Notes: a model not told the origin generated them from the sequence alone. A DNA stretch of 64,000 nt from Deltaproteobacteria bacterium (GCA_016218925.1 JACRCR010000160.1:1-64000); one strand, 5' to 3'; positions 1 through 9,186 are shown, numbered from the stretch's first letter. Made by a program: numbers and translations.

Positions 1-413
1 ACGAAGCGGGGTACGAGTCCCAAGGTTGTCAGCGTGTTGACGTGGTACCCGTAGAACGGCTCGAACAGAATCACCTCGTCGCCGGGCTCGAGCAGCGCGG
101 TCGCGGCAATCTGGAAAGCGCCGGTGGCGCCGATGGTGACGACTATCTCGCTGTCCGCGTCGTAGTTGAGACCGGCCGTACGCATCCTCGCAGCCAGCGT
201 GCGGCGCAGAGCCTCGACTCCCTCGCATCGTGCGTAGGTGTTGAACCCCTCGGCGACGGCGCCGCCGACCGCGCCGGCCACCGCGTCCGGCACCGGCGTG
301 TCGCAGATGCCCTGCGCGAGGTTGATGCCGCCGACCTTGGCGCATTCGACCGTCATCGCGCGGATGGCGGACTGGGCCAGGCCCTGGATGCGCGGATTGA
401 GCTTCCTGGCCAT
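1..413 (-). CDS. PLP-dependent aminotransferase class I/II, N-terminal part (runs off the left edge of the window)
   Basis: Minus-strand translation from the CAT at 411-413: MARKLNPRIQGLAQSAIRAMTVECAKVGGINLAQGICDTPVPDAVAGAV...EGFNTYARCEGVEALRRTLAARM...EIVVTIGATGAFQIAATALLEPGDEVILFEPFYGYHVNTL. The fold-type I aminotransferase N-terminal pattern is clear. Absent from the supplied ORF track. Confidence 0.85.
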   Translation of the reverse strand, partial: MARKLNPRIQGLAQSAIRAMTVECAKVGGINLAQGICDTPVPDAVAGAVGGAVAEGFNTYARCEGVEALRRTLAARMRTAGLNYDADSEIVVTIGATGAFQIAATALLEPGDEVILFEPFYGYHVNTLTTLGLVPRF

Positions 414-423
414 GGGGGCGATC

Positions 424-1257
424 TCAGAACTCCTCGTCTATCGCCGCGAGATCTTCGAACGCCGGCTCGCGGCCTTCGCTCTTGGCGACGAAGGCCTCTT
501 TCATGTCGGCGGGCTGAAACATGCCGGTCTGCCAGACCGCGATCTGGCGCAGGCTGTCGGCGATGGTGTGGTCGCGGCCGTAGTTCAGCATCTCCTTGGA
601 GCCCCACACCGCAAGCGGCGAGCGCCGCGCGATGTCGACGGCAATGCCAGTGACCGCGTCGAGCAGCTCGGCGTGGTCATCGAACAGCGCGTTGACGAAT
701 CCGCACGCTGCGGCCTCGCCGGCCTTCAGGCGCCGCCCGGTGTAGGCCAGCTCGCGGGCCAGTCCTTGCGGCATGCAGTAGCCGAGACGCGGAAACGTGC
801 CGACATCGGCGGTCATGCCGATGTTGATTTCCTGGATGCAGAAGAATGCGTCGCGGGTGGCGTAGCGCATGTCGCAGGCCGACACCATGTCGACGCCGCC
901 GCCGATGCAGCCGCCCTGCACGGCGGCGAGGATCGGTACGCGCGCTTCGTCGAGGCACGAGAAGGTCTGCTGGAGTCGCAGCACCAGACGCATCAGGTTG
1001 GCACGCGCACGCCCTGGTTCCTTGCTCGACAGGTCGGGACCGGAAGCGAACACCGACAGGTCCATGCCCGCGGTGAAATGCTTGCCGGTCGACGACAGTA
1101 CGATCGCGCGCGCGGTCCCCTCGCGATCGATCGAGCGAACGATCTGCGGCAGTTCACGCCAGAACCCGCGGGTCATCGAATTCATCGCCTGGGGGCGGGA
1201 AAGCTGGACGTGGGCGACCTTGTCCTTGATCTCGACGTTGAAACACTCGTAGGCCAT
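424..1257 (-). CDS. enoyl-CoA hydratase/isomerase (crotonase) family protein
   Basis: MAYECFNVEIKDKVAHVQLSRPQAMNSMTRGFW...GKHFTAGMDLSVF...VQGGCIGGGVDMVSACDMRYATRDAFFCIQEINIGMTADVGTFPRLGY: crotonase oxyanion-hole and active-site regions. Start taken at MAYECF rather than the longer ORF start. Confidence 0.85.
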   Translation of the reverse strand: MAYECFNVEIKDKVAHVQLSRPQAMNSMTRGFWRELPQIVRSIDREGTARAIVLSSTGKHFTAGMDLSVFASGPDLSSKEPGRARANLMRLVLRLQQTFSCLDEARVPILAAVQGGCIGGGVDMVSACDMRYATRDAFFCIQEINIGMTADVGTFPRLGYCMPQGLARELAYTGRRLKAGEAAACGFVNALFDDHAELLDAVTGIAVDIARRSPLAVWGSKEMLNYGRDHTIADSLRQIAVWQTGMFQPADMKEAFVAKSEGREPAFEDLAAIDEEF

Positions 1258-1345
1258 TGGTTTCTCCTTGAAGCTTGAAGCCGCGCGGCAATCTATCACG
1301 GGTGCCGGATCAGGAAACCGCGGCGGCAAGCCGGCTGCGCGCGTT

Positions 1346-3004
1346 TCAATCGTCGTCAGTGTCTTGAAGTCCGGCTCTGCGCAGGATCTCGGCTCTGGCC
1401 GCGTCCACCGTGCGCTGCGCCGCCTCGATGACCTGGGCGACCTTGCGCAAGGCCTGCTCGCCGGCCCTGCGCGCGACTCTCTCGGCCTCGAGCAGCGCGT
1501 CCTCGATGCGTTGATGGGCCTGCGCTTCCAGCTCTTCCACGCGGATCCGAGTGTCGTGCAGAGCCTCGGCCAACGTGCTCCCGGTCGTCGCGTCGGATTG
1601 GTCCGCCAATCTGCGCGCTTCGGCTTCCAGTTCGCGCAGGCGCCGGGCGGTCTCGCTGTCGTTTCCGGGTCGCGGCGGTGGCTGCTCGTGCAGCGGCGCG
1701 AGCGGTGCGGCGTCAGTCTCTATTCGCCGCAATTCGCTCTCGCTCGATTCCTCGCCGGGAAGGTCGGCCGCGCGCAGCGACCACAATTGCACGCGGCCGA
1801 TGTCCTTCAGCGAATGCTGGCGCAGGTTGCGAAAGACGAAACGCGGATCGTGCTCCAAGGCACTGTGCACGTCCTCACTGACGACGACGCTGCCGGGAAA
1901 GGCGACGTGCACGATGCGGCTGGCGAGGTTTACGACGGCGCCGAACACGTCGCCGTCGCGTTCGAGCACGCGGCCGCTGGCCAACGCGACACGGACGTCT
2001 GAGAAGTACTCGTCGCGCCGGTACGCGTCGGTCAGCGCCAGCGCCAGCTCGACGCCGTTGCGTACGTCGTCTGCCATGAACAGCACTTCGTCGCCGATCA
2101 GCTTGACGACACGGCCGCCATGCGCGGTGACGACGTCGTAAGCGATGGTTTCGAAGCGGCCGACTACCTCGGCAAGCTGGTGGTTGGGCAACTCGCGGGT
2201 CTGGGCGGTAAACCCCACCAGATCGGCAAACCCCACGCAGACCCTCTCTCCTTGCTCGGCGGTCGCGCGAACGATGCGGCGCCGCGCGGCCGTGGCAAGA
2301 TGCCGGCGCCACACATTCTCGAGGATGCTCGGCATCAGCGGAACCACGTGAGCCGAGCGCAGTACGGCGCTGCTGGCCGCAACCGGCGCGTCGGTCGTGC
2401 TCTGGCCCGTGACGCCGGCGTGACTGGCGCCGTCGCTCCGGCCGGCGGACTGCCCCTCGACCGCGTCGACCTGGGCGGCCGCGATCCGGTTCAGCGAGGA
2501 TCCGACGACGCGGGCCATCTGCAGAGCCAGGGTCTGATCGAGCGCACCGACGTCGATGAAGTGCACCACCGCTGCGAGCATGCTGACGTCGGCGGCGGTA
2601 AACAGACGCTCTTTCGGTCGCGGATCGGGGAATCCGAGCGCGCGCCAGAACGCCAAAATGCGGTCGGCTCCGAGACCCGCCTCGGCCGCCGCTTCGGTGA
2701 GGTCGAAACGAGGCTCCTCGTTGGCGACGAGGTGTTCGAGCGCGACCAGTTCGAGCGTTCCCTCGGCCTCGGCGCGCTCGACCCTCTCTCGCGCGACGCC
2801 CAACGCGAGCACTGCCTCCCGCAGCGCGTTGCCGTCTTCGCTCACGAAGGGACCCCCGGCTGGATGGCGACCGAGCACCAGCACTGCCTCGCGCAGCGGC
2901 GTTTGCCCGACCGGATTCTTCGCGTTGGCAACCGAGCACCTCCGGCAGTGACGCGCACTGCGCGAGGCCCTAGATGTACCAACGGCATCGATAAGTCGAT
3001 ACAA
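1346..3004 (-). CDS. class III adenylate/guanylate cyclase with N-terminal regulatory domain and C-terminal coiled-coil
   Basis: Catalytic motifs VCVGFADLVGFTAQTREL, GGRVVKLIGDEVLFM and DVFGAVVNLASRIVHVA. The N-terminal region (EDGNALREAVLALGV...FDLTEAAAEAGLGADRILAFWRALGFPDPRPKERLFTAADVSML) resembles the adenylate-cyclase regulatory domain of Rv1264-like enzymes. Confidence 0.85.
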   Translation of the reverse strand: MYRLIDAVGTSRASRSARHCRRCSVANAKNPVGQTPLREAVLVLGRHPAGGPFVSEDGNALREAVLALGVARERVERAEAEGTLELVALEHLVANEEPRFDLTEAAAEAGLGADRILAFWRALGFPDPRPKERLFTAADVSMLAAVVHFIDVGALDQTLALQMARVVGSSLNRIAAAQVDAVEGQSAGRSDGASHAGVTGQSTTDAPVAASSAVLRSAHVVPLMPSILENVWRRHLATAARRRIVRATAEQGERVCVGFADLVGFTAQTRELPNHQLAEVVGRFETIAYDVVTAHGGRVVKLIGDEVLFMADDVRNGVELALALTDAYRRDEYFSDVRVALASGRVLERDGDVFGAVVNLASRIVHVAFPGSVVVSEDVHSALEHDPRFVFRNLRQHSLKDIGRVQLWSLRAADLPGEESSESELRRIETDAAPLAPLHEQPPPRPGNDSETARRLRELEAEARRLADQSDATTGSTLAEALHDTRIRVEELEAQAHQRIEDALLEAERVARRAGEQALRKVAQVIEAAQRTVDAARAEILRRAGLQDTDDD

Positions 3005-3084
3005 CTGCCGCGGCCTGGGCGGCGTCCGCGGGGCCGGCTCGTTTCCAGTTCGCGCGGCGGCGTCAGCGCCGAAGGAGGACCACC

Positions 3085-4800
3085 ATGCATCCTGCCGAAC
3101 CAGTCTCTGATCTGCCTCGTGCGTCCGCGCCCTCGTCGCGCCGCGTGGTCATCGTCGGTGGGGTGGCCGGCGGCGCGTCGTGCGCGGCGCGCCTTCGCCG
3201 CCTCGACGAGAGCTGCGAGATCGTGGTGCTCGACCGCGGCCCGTACGTCTCGTTCGCGAACTGCGGTCTTCCCTACTACGTCGGCAACGTGATCACCGAC
3301 GAGGTCTCGCTGCTGGTGGCTTCGGCGCAGATGTTCCGTGATCGCTTCAACATCACGGTGCACACCGAGACCGAGGCGCTTTCCGTCGACCGCGACGCAC
3401 GTTCGCTGCGCGTGCGAGATCTGCGCAGCGGCCAGGTCCGGGAAGAGCACTACGACGCGCTGGTGCTGGCGCCGGGGGCGGCGCCGATCCGCCCTGCTCT
3501 TGCAGGTGTCGACGCGCCGGGGGTATTCGCGGTGCGCAGCATTCCCGACACCCGGCTGATTCGCGCCTGGATCGACCAGCGGGCGGTCAAACGTGCAGTC
3601 GTCGTCGGCGGCGGATTCATCGGTCTGGAGATGGTCGAGAACCTGCGCCACCGCGGGCTCGAGGTGACGGTGCTCGAAAAGCTCGGCCAACTGATGCCGC
3701 CTCTCGACGCGGAGATGGCGGTGTGGGTCGCGGACCACTTGCGCGAGAAAGGCGTCACGCTGTGCCTCGGCGACGGGCTCGCAGCCATCGAGGCGCAAAG
3801 CGGCGGCGCGCTGGTCGTCGTGGCGGAGAGCGGCGCGCGAATCGAGACCGACCTGGTTATTCTCGCGATCGGTGTACGACCGGAGACCACGCTCGCCAGG
3901 CAGGCGGGTCTGACCATCGGTCCTCGCGGCGGCATCGTCGTCGACCCGCGTATGTGCACCGGCGACCCGAACATTTATGCGGTCGGTGATGCTGTCGAGG
4001 TCCACGACGTTCTGACCGGACAGGAAACGGTGTTGCCGCTTGCAGGGCCCGCCAACCGTCAGGGCCGCATCGCGGCGCAAGCGATCGCCGGACGGCCGGC
4101 CGCGTTTCGTGGCGTGCAGGCCACCGCAGTTGTCGGCGTCGTCGGCATGACGGTGGCATCGACCGGAGCGAGCGAGAAAGGCCTGGTGCGTGCGGGTGTC
4201 AAGAACTTCGCCAAGGTGTACCTGCATCCGGGCCATCACGCCGGGTACTATCCGGGCGCCAGGGCGATCCATCTCAAGCTACTGTTCTCGGTGCCTGACG
4301 GCAGGGTGCTGGGTGCGCAGGCAGTGGGTTTCGAAGGTGTCGAGAAACGAATCGACGTCGTTGCCACTGCGATCCAGTTCGGCGCGACGGTCGATGATCT
4401 GGCCGACGCAGAACTGTGCTACGCGCCGCAATACGGCGCCGCCAAGGATCCGGTCAACATCGCGGGGATGATCGCGCAGAACGTGCTGTCGGGCGATATG
4501 GTGCTGGCGCCGTGGGACGGGGTGAGTGACACCGACGCGTTGCTGGTCGACGTCCGCGAGCCCGAAGAATATGCAGCGGGACACCTCCCGCGCGCGATCA
4601 ATGTGCCGCTGTCCACCATGCGCGAGCGCTACGCGGAGCTTCCTCGCGAGCGCGAAGTGTGGCTGTGCTGCGGGGTAGGCCAGCGCGCCTACTACGCGAC
4701 GCGGTTCCTGGCGCAGAAAGGCTATCGCGCCCGCAATCTGTCGGGTGGATACACGACCTACGGTTCGCTGAAGAGGGCGGGCCTGATCGGATCCGAATGA
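3085..4800 (+). CDS. FAD/NAD(P)-dependent CoA-disulfide reductase-like oxidoreductase with C-terminal rhodanese domain
   Basis: VVIVGGVAGGASCAARLRRL; active-site CGLPYYVGNVI; VVVGGGFIGLEMVENL; C-terminal DALLVDVREPEEYAAGHLPRAINVPL...WLCCGVGQRAYYATRFL. RBS AAGGAGGACCACC precedes the ATG. Confidence 0.9.
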   Translation: MHPAEPVSDLPRASAPSSRRVVIVGGVAGGASCAARLRRLDESCEIVVLDRGPYVSFANCGLPYYVGNVITDEVSLLVASAQMFRDRFNITVHTETEALSVDRDARSLRVRDLRSGQVREEHYDALVLAPGAAPIRPALAGVDAPGVFAVRSIPDTRLIRAWIDQRAVKRAVVVGGGFIGLEMVENLRHRGLEVTVLEKLGQLMPPLDAEMAVWVADHLREKGVTLCLGDGLAAIEAQSGGALVVVAESGARIETDLVILAIGVRPETTLARQAGLTIGPRGGIVVDPRMCTGDPNIYAVGDAVEVHDVLTGQETVLPLAGPANRQGRIAAQAIAGRPAAFRGVQATAVVGVVGMTVASTGASEKGLVRAGVKNFAKVYLHPGHHAGYYPGARAIHLKLLFSVPDGRVLGAQAVGFEGVEKRIDVVATAIQFGATVDDLADAELCYAPQYGAAKDPVNIAGMIAQNVLSGDMVLAPWDGVSDTDALLVDVREPEEYAAGHLPRAINVPLSTMRERYAELPREREVWLCCGVGQRAYYATRFLAQKGYRARNLSGGYTTYGSLKRAGLIGSE

Positions 4801-4812
4801 ATGAACGCGGCG

Positions 4813-4851
4813 AAAAAAAACCGGGCAGCCACGGGGGGAATGGCTGCCCGG
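4813..4851 (-). terminator. Intrinsic (rho-independent) terminator reading on the minus strand
   Basis: Perfect 11-bp stem CCGGGCAGCCA (4821-4831) / TGGCTGCCCGG (4841-4851), 9-nt loop. Eight consecutive A on the + strand at 4813-4820 give an 8-U tract on the minus-strand transcript. No T-tract follows the hairpin on the + strand. Confidence 0.8.
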
Positions 4852-5070
4852 CGATGAGACCGGAGACCGCGGTTCGGTGGAGGGAACCTTTGCCGCGACC
4901 GTCTTTCCGGTTCCTGGACGGTGAGGGGTAACACCATCCAGGGGCGCGACGTCCGGAAGAAAAAGGAGGGGAGAAACTTCCGTTACGTCTGCCTTCGCAA
5001 GCGTAGACGGCTACTCCTCGCTTTCATTCGAGGTCTGCCTGGAAAATTTATGACCCGCAGCGGGACTTTC
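4813..5070 (-). ncRNA. Candidate structured non-coding RNA ending at the minus-strand terminator
   Basis: Successive hairpins upstream of the minus-strand terminator: CTGGACGGTG/CACCATCCAG (4914-4923/4932-4941; the one mismatch is a G-U wobble only on the minus strand) and CCGGA-GAC-CGCGG / CCGCG-GTC-TCCGG (4860-4872/4893-4910). No convincing minus-strand ORF. 5' end not determined. Confidence 0.45.
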
Positions 5071-5072
5071 GT

Positions 5073-6041
5073 TTGTTGTCGAGCCTGATCAGATCCCGAG
5101 GAAGAAGCGCCGGCGCGATCGGCCTGCTGATCGGCGCCTTGGTGTCGAGTCCGGTCGGTGTTGCGGCGGCCGCCGCCGCGGCGCCCAGTCGTCTGGTGTC
5201 TCTGGTTCCCTCGATCACCGAGACGCTGTTTGCGCTCGGGATCGGCGAGCGCGTGGTCGGGGTCTCGGCCTCCTGCGATTTTCCGGAGCCGGCAAGGACG
5301 CTTGCCAAAGTCGGTACATTCACCGCGCCGGTGGCGGAGGCGATCGTAGCGCTGCGCCCGGATCTGGTGCTCACATCGCCGAGCCCCGGCAACCAGAGCG
5401 CGGTGCGCGCGCTCGAGCGGGCTGGGGTCCGCGTCGCGGTGGTTTATGGAGACGGCGGCATCGAGGAGGCCAGACAGGGGATGCTCGCGGTGGCGGAGGC
5501 GGCCGGCGAGGGCGCGCGCGGGCGCGACCTGGTTGCCAGCATCGACGCTGAACTCGAAGCCGTGCGCCACGCGGTGGCCGGACTGCCGCGACCGAAGGTC
5601 GCAATTGCGGTGGGTCGTGAGCCGCTGATCCTGGCCGGGCCGGCAAGCTATCTCGGAGAACTGGTGACTGCGGCCGGGGGCGACAACGTTGCCGACGCTG
5701 TGGGCGGGCGCTGGCCCCAGGTCGGTCTGGAGTATCTGGTGGAGCGGCGCCCCGAGGTTATCTTCGACTTGTCTATTTCGATGGAAGAGGCTGACAGTTC
5801 TGAGCAATCGCCGAGTGCGATGGACCGTGAGAAAGCCCTGATGCAGGCCTGGGCAAGGCTCGCTTCGGTTCCTGCCGTAGCCGAGCGGCGGGTCTACGCC
5901 GGCGCCGGAGGATGCGCGCGCGCGCAGCGGGGTTCGCCGCTGCTCAGGCCCGGCCCGCGTCTTGGGCAAGCCGCGCGGCTGCTCGCCGCCAGGCTGCACC
6001 CCGAAGTGTCGGGGCTGGCCGGGTCGGAGCGTTGCAAGTGA
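5073..6041 (+). CDS. btuF: periplasmic cobalamin/haem/siderophore-binding protein (BtuF/TroA-like helical-backbone family)
   Basis: SRLVSLVPSITETLFALGIGERVVGVSASCDFPEPARTLAKVGTFTAPVAEAIVALRPDLVLTSPSPGNQSAVRALERAGVRVAVV...; first gene of an F-C-D type ABC operon. Likely TTG start. Confidence 0.8.
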   Translation: MLSSLIRSRGRSAGAIGLLIGALVSSPVGVAAAAAAAPSRLVSLVPSITETLFALGIGERVVGVSASCDFPEPARTLAKVGTFTAPVAEAIVALRPDLVLTSPSPGNQSAVRALERAGVRVAVVYGDGGIEEARQGMLAVAEAAGEGARGRDLVASIDAELEAVRHAVAGLPRPKVAIAVGREPLILAGPASYLGELVTAAGGDNVADAVGGRWPQVGLEYLVERRPEVIFDLSISMEEADSSEQSPSAMDREKALMQAWARLASVPAVAERRVYAGAGGCARAQRGSPLLRPGPRLGQAARLLAARLHPEVSGLAGSERCK

Positions 6042-7060
6042 CCCGAGGCCGGCGTGCGCGCCGACTGACTCAGGCCCGTCTGACAGTGGGGCTCGCAGCC
6101 TGCGTCGTCGCGATGCTGGCGGCGATGGCGGTGGGCCTGCTGATCGGCAGCGTCCCGCTCGATTTCTCGGCGGTGTGGGCTGGCGACGGCGGCGCCCGGA
6201 CGATCCTTTTCGATCTTCGTCTGCCCCGGGTGCTGCTCGCGGCGATGGCTGGAGCGGCCCTGGCCGCGTCCGGCGCCGCCCTTCAGCCGACACTTCGTAA
6301 TCCACTGGCAAGTCCCGAGATTATTGGTGTTTCTGGTGGTGCGGCATTGGCCGCTGTCGCCTCGATAGCGCTGCTTCCGGCAACCACTGTGAGTCACATC
6401 GCAGTGCCGGTTTTCTCGTTCGCCGGTGCCGCGGCCTCGAGCGTACTGGTCTACCGCCTGGCCCACGTGCACGGCCGCCTGGACCCTTACACGCAGGTTC
6501 TGCTCGGGGTCATCTTCAACACCTTCGCGGCCGCACTGATCCTGTTGTTGAGCGCGATCGTCGACTTGCAGCGATCTCACTCGATCGTGTTCTGGATGAT
6601 GGGCGGAATCGCCATCGAGCCTTATTCGCTGCTGGCGGTGGTTGCCGCCGCGGTGCTCGGAGCGGTTGCGGTGCTGCTGCGCGACGCTCATTCCCTCAAC
6701 CTCCTGTCGCTCGGGGATGAGACGGCGCGCAGCCTCGGGGTGGATGCCGACGGGGTGCGCCGACGCGTCTTCATGGCCTCGGCTCTGCTGGTCGGCGCGG
6801 TGGTCTCGCTGTGCGGCATCATCACCTTCGCGGGTCTGGTGGTGCCGCACGTGCTCCGGCGACTGCTCGGCAGCGACTGCCGCCTGCTGTTGCCCGCGTC
6901 CTTCTTCGGGGGCGCGGCCTTCCTGGTCGCCTGCGACGCGCTGGCCCGCTGGGTGAGCGCACCCGCCGAGCTGCCGGTTGGTGCCATCACGGCCCTTGCC
7001 GGGGCTCCCTTCTTCGTCTACCTGCTGCGCCGCCGCCCGCTGCGCGAGGAGGCACTGTGA
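6038..7060 (+). CDS. btuC: FecCD/BtuC-family ABC transporter permease
   Basis: LPRVLLAAMAGAALAASGAALQPTLRNPLASPEIIGVSGGAALAAV...LGDETARSLGVDADGVRRRVFMASALLVGAVVSLCGIITFAGLVVPHVLRRLLGSDCR. GTG start overlaps the btuF-like stop. Confidence 0.88.
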   Translation: MTRGRRARRLTQARLTVGLAACVVAMLAAMAVGLLIGSVPLDFSAVWAGDGGARTILFDLRLPRVLLAAMAGAALAASGAALQPTLRNPLASPEIIGVSGGAALAAVASIALLPATTVSHIAVPVFSFAGAAASSVLVYRLAHVHGRLDPYTQVLLGVIFNTFAAALILLLSAIVDLQRSHSIVFWMMGGIAIEPYSLLAVVAAAVLGAVAVLLRDAHSLNLLSLGDETARSLGVDADGVRRRVFMASALLVGAVVSLCGIITFAGLVVPHVLRRLLGSDCRLLLPASFFGGAAFLVACDALARWVSAPAELPVGAITALAGAPFFVYLLRRRPLREEAL

Positions 7061-7899
7061 ACGACCGGGCTCCCGGTGCGGCGGCCGCTGCCGCCGCGCC
7101 GCCGGCGCTTCGACTCAGCGGGGTCTCGTTCGGATACCGCGCCTATGGAGGAGGCGGAGAGCGACTCGTCGACATCTCGCTCGAGGTGAAGAACGGCTCG
7201 AGCCTCGCGATCGTCGGCCCCAACGGATCCGGCAAGACCACGCTGCTTCGCCTCGCAGCCGGTGAACTGACCGCGCAGGAGGGATGCGTGCAGGCGTGCG
7301 GGCTCGAGCCCGCACGTTCGCCGCGCCGTCATCTCGCGCGTCGGGTAGCAGTGGTCAGCGCGCAGACTCTTGTCGGCTTTCCCTACTCCGTCGAAGAAGT
7401 TGTTCTGATGGGAAGGGCCCCGCACGTCGAAGGCTTTCGTCTCGAATCCGACCGCGATCTGGAACTCGCGCACGCTGCGATGCAAGCGATGGACGTGCTG
7501 GCGCTGGCGGAGCGAATCTTCGACAGTCTCTCGAGCGGCGAGAAGCAGCGCGTGGCAGTGGCGCGAGCGCTGACACAGCAGCCCGAGCTGCTGCTCCTCG
7601 ACGAGCCCGGCGCCTTCCTCGACATCAAGCACCAGGTCGCCCTCTATGAGCTGCTGCGCAGGCGCTGCCTCGAAGAGGGATTGACGGTGGTATCGGTGCT
7701 CCACGACCTCAACCTCGCGGCCCTGTATTTCGAGCGAGTAGCCATGCTCTTTCGCGGACGGCTTTTCGCGTACGGAACTCCTGACGAGGTCATCACCTAC
7801 GCCAACGTGCGCGAAGTCTACGAGACCGACGTCTACGTCGACCGCAACCATCTCACCGGCCAGCTCAACGTCCTCCCGCTACCGCGCGCAGTCCGTTGA
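7057..7899 (+). CDS. btuD: ABC transporter ATP-binding protein (BtuD/FhuC-like)
   Basis: Walker A VGPNGSGKTTLL, signature LSSGEKQRVAVARAL, Walker B LLLLDEPGAFLD. GTG start overlaps the permease stop; the stop codon lies inside an inverted repeat. Confidence 0.9.
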   Translation: MNDRAPGAAAAAAAPPALRLSGVSFGYRAYGGGGERLVDISLEVKNGSSLAIVGPNGSGKTTLLRLAAGELTAQEGCVQACGLEPARSPRRHLARRVAVVSAQTLVGFPYSVEEVVLMGRAPHVEGFRLESDRDLELAHAAMQAMDVLALAERIFDSLSSGEKQRVAVARALTQQPELLLLDEPGAFLDIKHQVALYELLRRRCLEEGLTVVSVLHDLNLAALYFERVAMLFRGRLFAYGTPDEVITYANVREVYETDVYVDRNHLTGQLNVLPLPRAVR

Positions 7900-8080
7900 A
7901 AAAGGCCCACGAGCGCGAGCTGGCGACGCGCGAGGATCACGCCTGTCTGTTGAGCCTCGCCCCTCACCAGCTCGGGGCTCGTGGTCGCGGATCCTGGTCG
8001 CTACGACGTACCTCCGGTACGCCTCCGCGCCCAGGACCCGCGCCCGCCTTGCATCTGGACCTTTTTCAACGGACTGCGCG
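7885..8080. repeat. Inverted-repeat element (~196 bp, 21-bp perfect terminal arms)
   Basis: Left arm CGCGCAGTCCGTTGAAAAAGG (7885-7905) is the exact reverse complement of right arm CCTTTTTCAACGGACTGCGCG (8060-8080). The interior contains a further imperfect inverted repeat CGCGGATCCTGGTCGC ... GCGCCCAGGACCCGCG around GTACCTCCGGTAC. Confidence 0.8.
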
Positions 8081-8222
8081 GATGAGTTTGTCAGAGGAGC
8101 GCGCGCGTCAGCGTCCATGCGCAGACTCGAGCGAGCAGACGGCGAAGAAGCAGGCTTGGAGAAATTGACTTGCTTAAGTGCGAATGTTAACCGGATTAGC
8201 CGCCACGATATCAACGCCTCTC

Positions 8223-8690
8223 ATGCAGTTCGATTACGCCAACGTACTGGTCTTCCTCGGTCTCGGCGCTTTTCTGTGCGCCTTGATGATGTACCTGGGC
8301 GCGCTGCTTCGCCCCGCCAATCCCGAGCGCGCCAAACTGACGACGTACGAGTGTGGAATAGAGGTCGAAGGATCCTCGTGGATCAACTTCAACATCCGTT
8401 TCTACGTCGTCGCGCTGGTGTTCGTGATCTTCGACGTCGAGGTCGCGTTCGTCTATCCGGTAGTGACCGTGTTCAAGCAGTGGGTCGCCGATGGCCACGG
8501 CTTGTTCGCGCTGTCCGAGATAGTTCTGTTCATCGCGATCCTCGTGTGCGGTCTCGTCTACGTGTGGTGCAAGGGCGATCTGGACTGGATGAAGGCGGTG
8601 ACTCCGTCTCCGGTACCGGCGCCGTCTTCCGCTTCGACGGCACGCGGCGTTGCGCCGGTGGCGCAGGGAAGGGCCGATGTCGCTGCTTAA
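8223..8690 (+). CDS. nuoA: NADH-quinone oxidoreductase subunit A
   Basis: [80 protein letters not shown] start at 8184 is also possible. Confidence 0.95.
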   Translation: MQFDYANVLVFLGLGAFLCALMMYLGALLRPANPERAKLTTYECGIEVEGSSWINFNIRFYVVALVFVIFDVEVAFVYPVVTVFKQWVADGHGLFALSEIVLFIAILVCGLVYVWCKGDLDWMKAVTPSPVPAPSSASTARGVAPVAQGRADVAA

Positions 8691-9186
8691 CACCGTGCCC
8701 GAGATGGTGCTGACCACGAAAGTGGATCAACTCCTGAACTGGACCCGCAAGTCCTCACTCTGGTACATGCTGTTCGGCCTTGCGTGCTGCGCCATCGAGA
8801 TGATGCAGACCGGAGGACCGCGCGCCGATCTCGATCGCTTCGGAATGGCGCCGCGCGCCACGCCGCGCGTGTCGGATCTGATGATCGTCGCCGGCACGCT
8901 GACGCTCAAGATGGCACTGCGCACCAAGGTTCTGTACGAGCAGATGCCCGATCCGAAGTACGTGTTGTCGATGGGCAGCTGTTCGAACTGCGGAGGCCTC
9001 TTCCAGCTCGCGTACTCGGTGTGCGACGGAGTCGACAAGGTGATTCCGGTGGACGTCTACGTTCCGGGATGTCCGCCGCGGCCTGAGGCGCTGACCGAAG
9101 GCCTGATGCTGCTGCAAAAGAAGATGATGCAGGAGCGCTGGCTGGTGCGTGAGCCGCGGCCGCGCGCCGGCGCTGCCCGCGCCTGA
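8677..9186 (+). CDS. nuoB: NADH-quinone oxidoreductase subunit B
   Basis: [31 protein letters not shown]...[41 protein letters not shown]. Confidence 0.97.
   Translation: MSLLNTVPEMVLTTKVDQLLNWTRKSSLWYMLFGLACCAIEMMQTGGPRADLDRFGMAPRATPRVSDLMIVAGTLTLKMALRTKVLYEQMPDPKYVLSMGSCSNCGGLFQLAYSVCDGVDKVIPVDVYVPGCPPRPEALTEGLMLLQKKMMQERWLVREPRPRAGAARA

Noticed and set aside
4857-4872. AGACCGGAGACCGCGG, similar to the cobalamin-riboswitch B12 box, upstream of the btuF-like gene
   Set aside because: Only a local match. The remaining conserved riboswitch elements (GGGAA..GGUG.., GCCACUG) are absent, there is insufficient upstream space, and the segment is better explained as part of a minus-strand hairpin.
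4813-5070. T-box-like features on the minus strand (GAATGAAAGCGAGGAGTAGCC and GAACCGCGG)
   Set aside because: Resemblance is partial (TGGnACC is not conserved, no clear specifier loop), and no aminoacyl-tRNA synthetase or amino-acid gene lies downstream on that strand. Kept only as an unclassified structured RNA.
5048-6311. Minus-strand ORFs overlapping the btuF-like gene
   Set aside because: They overlap a well-supported + strand gene, have biased composition and no domain; also considered and dismissed as the source gene for the minus-strand terminator.
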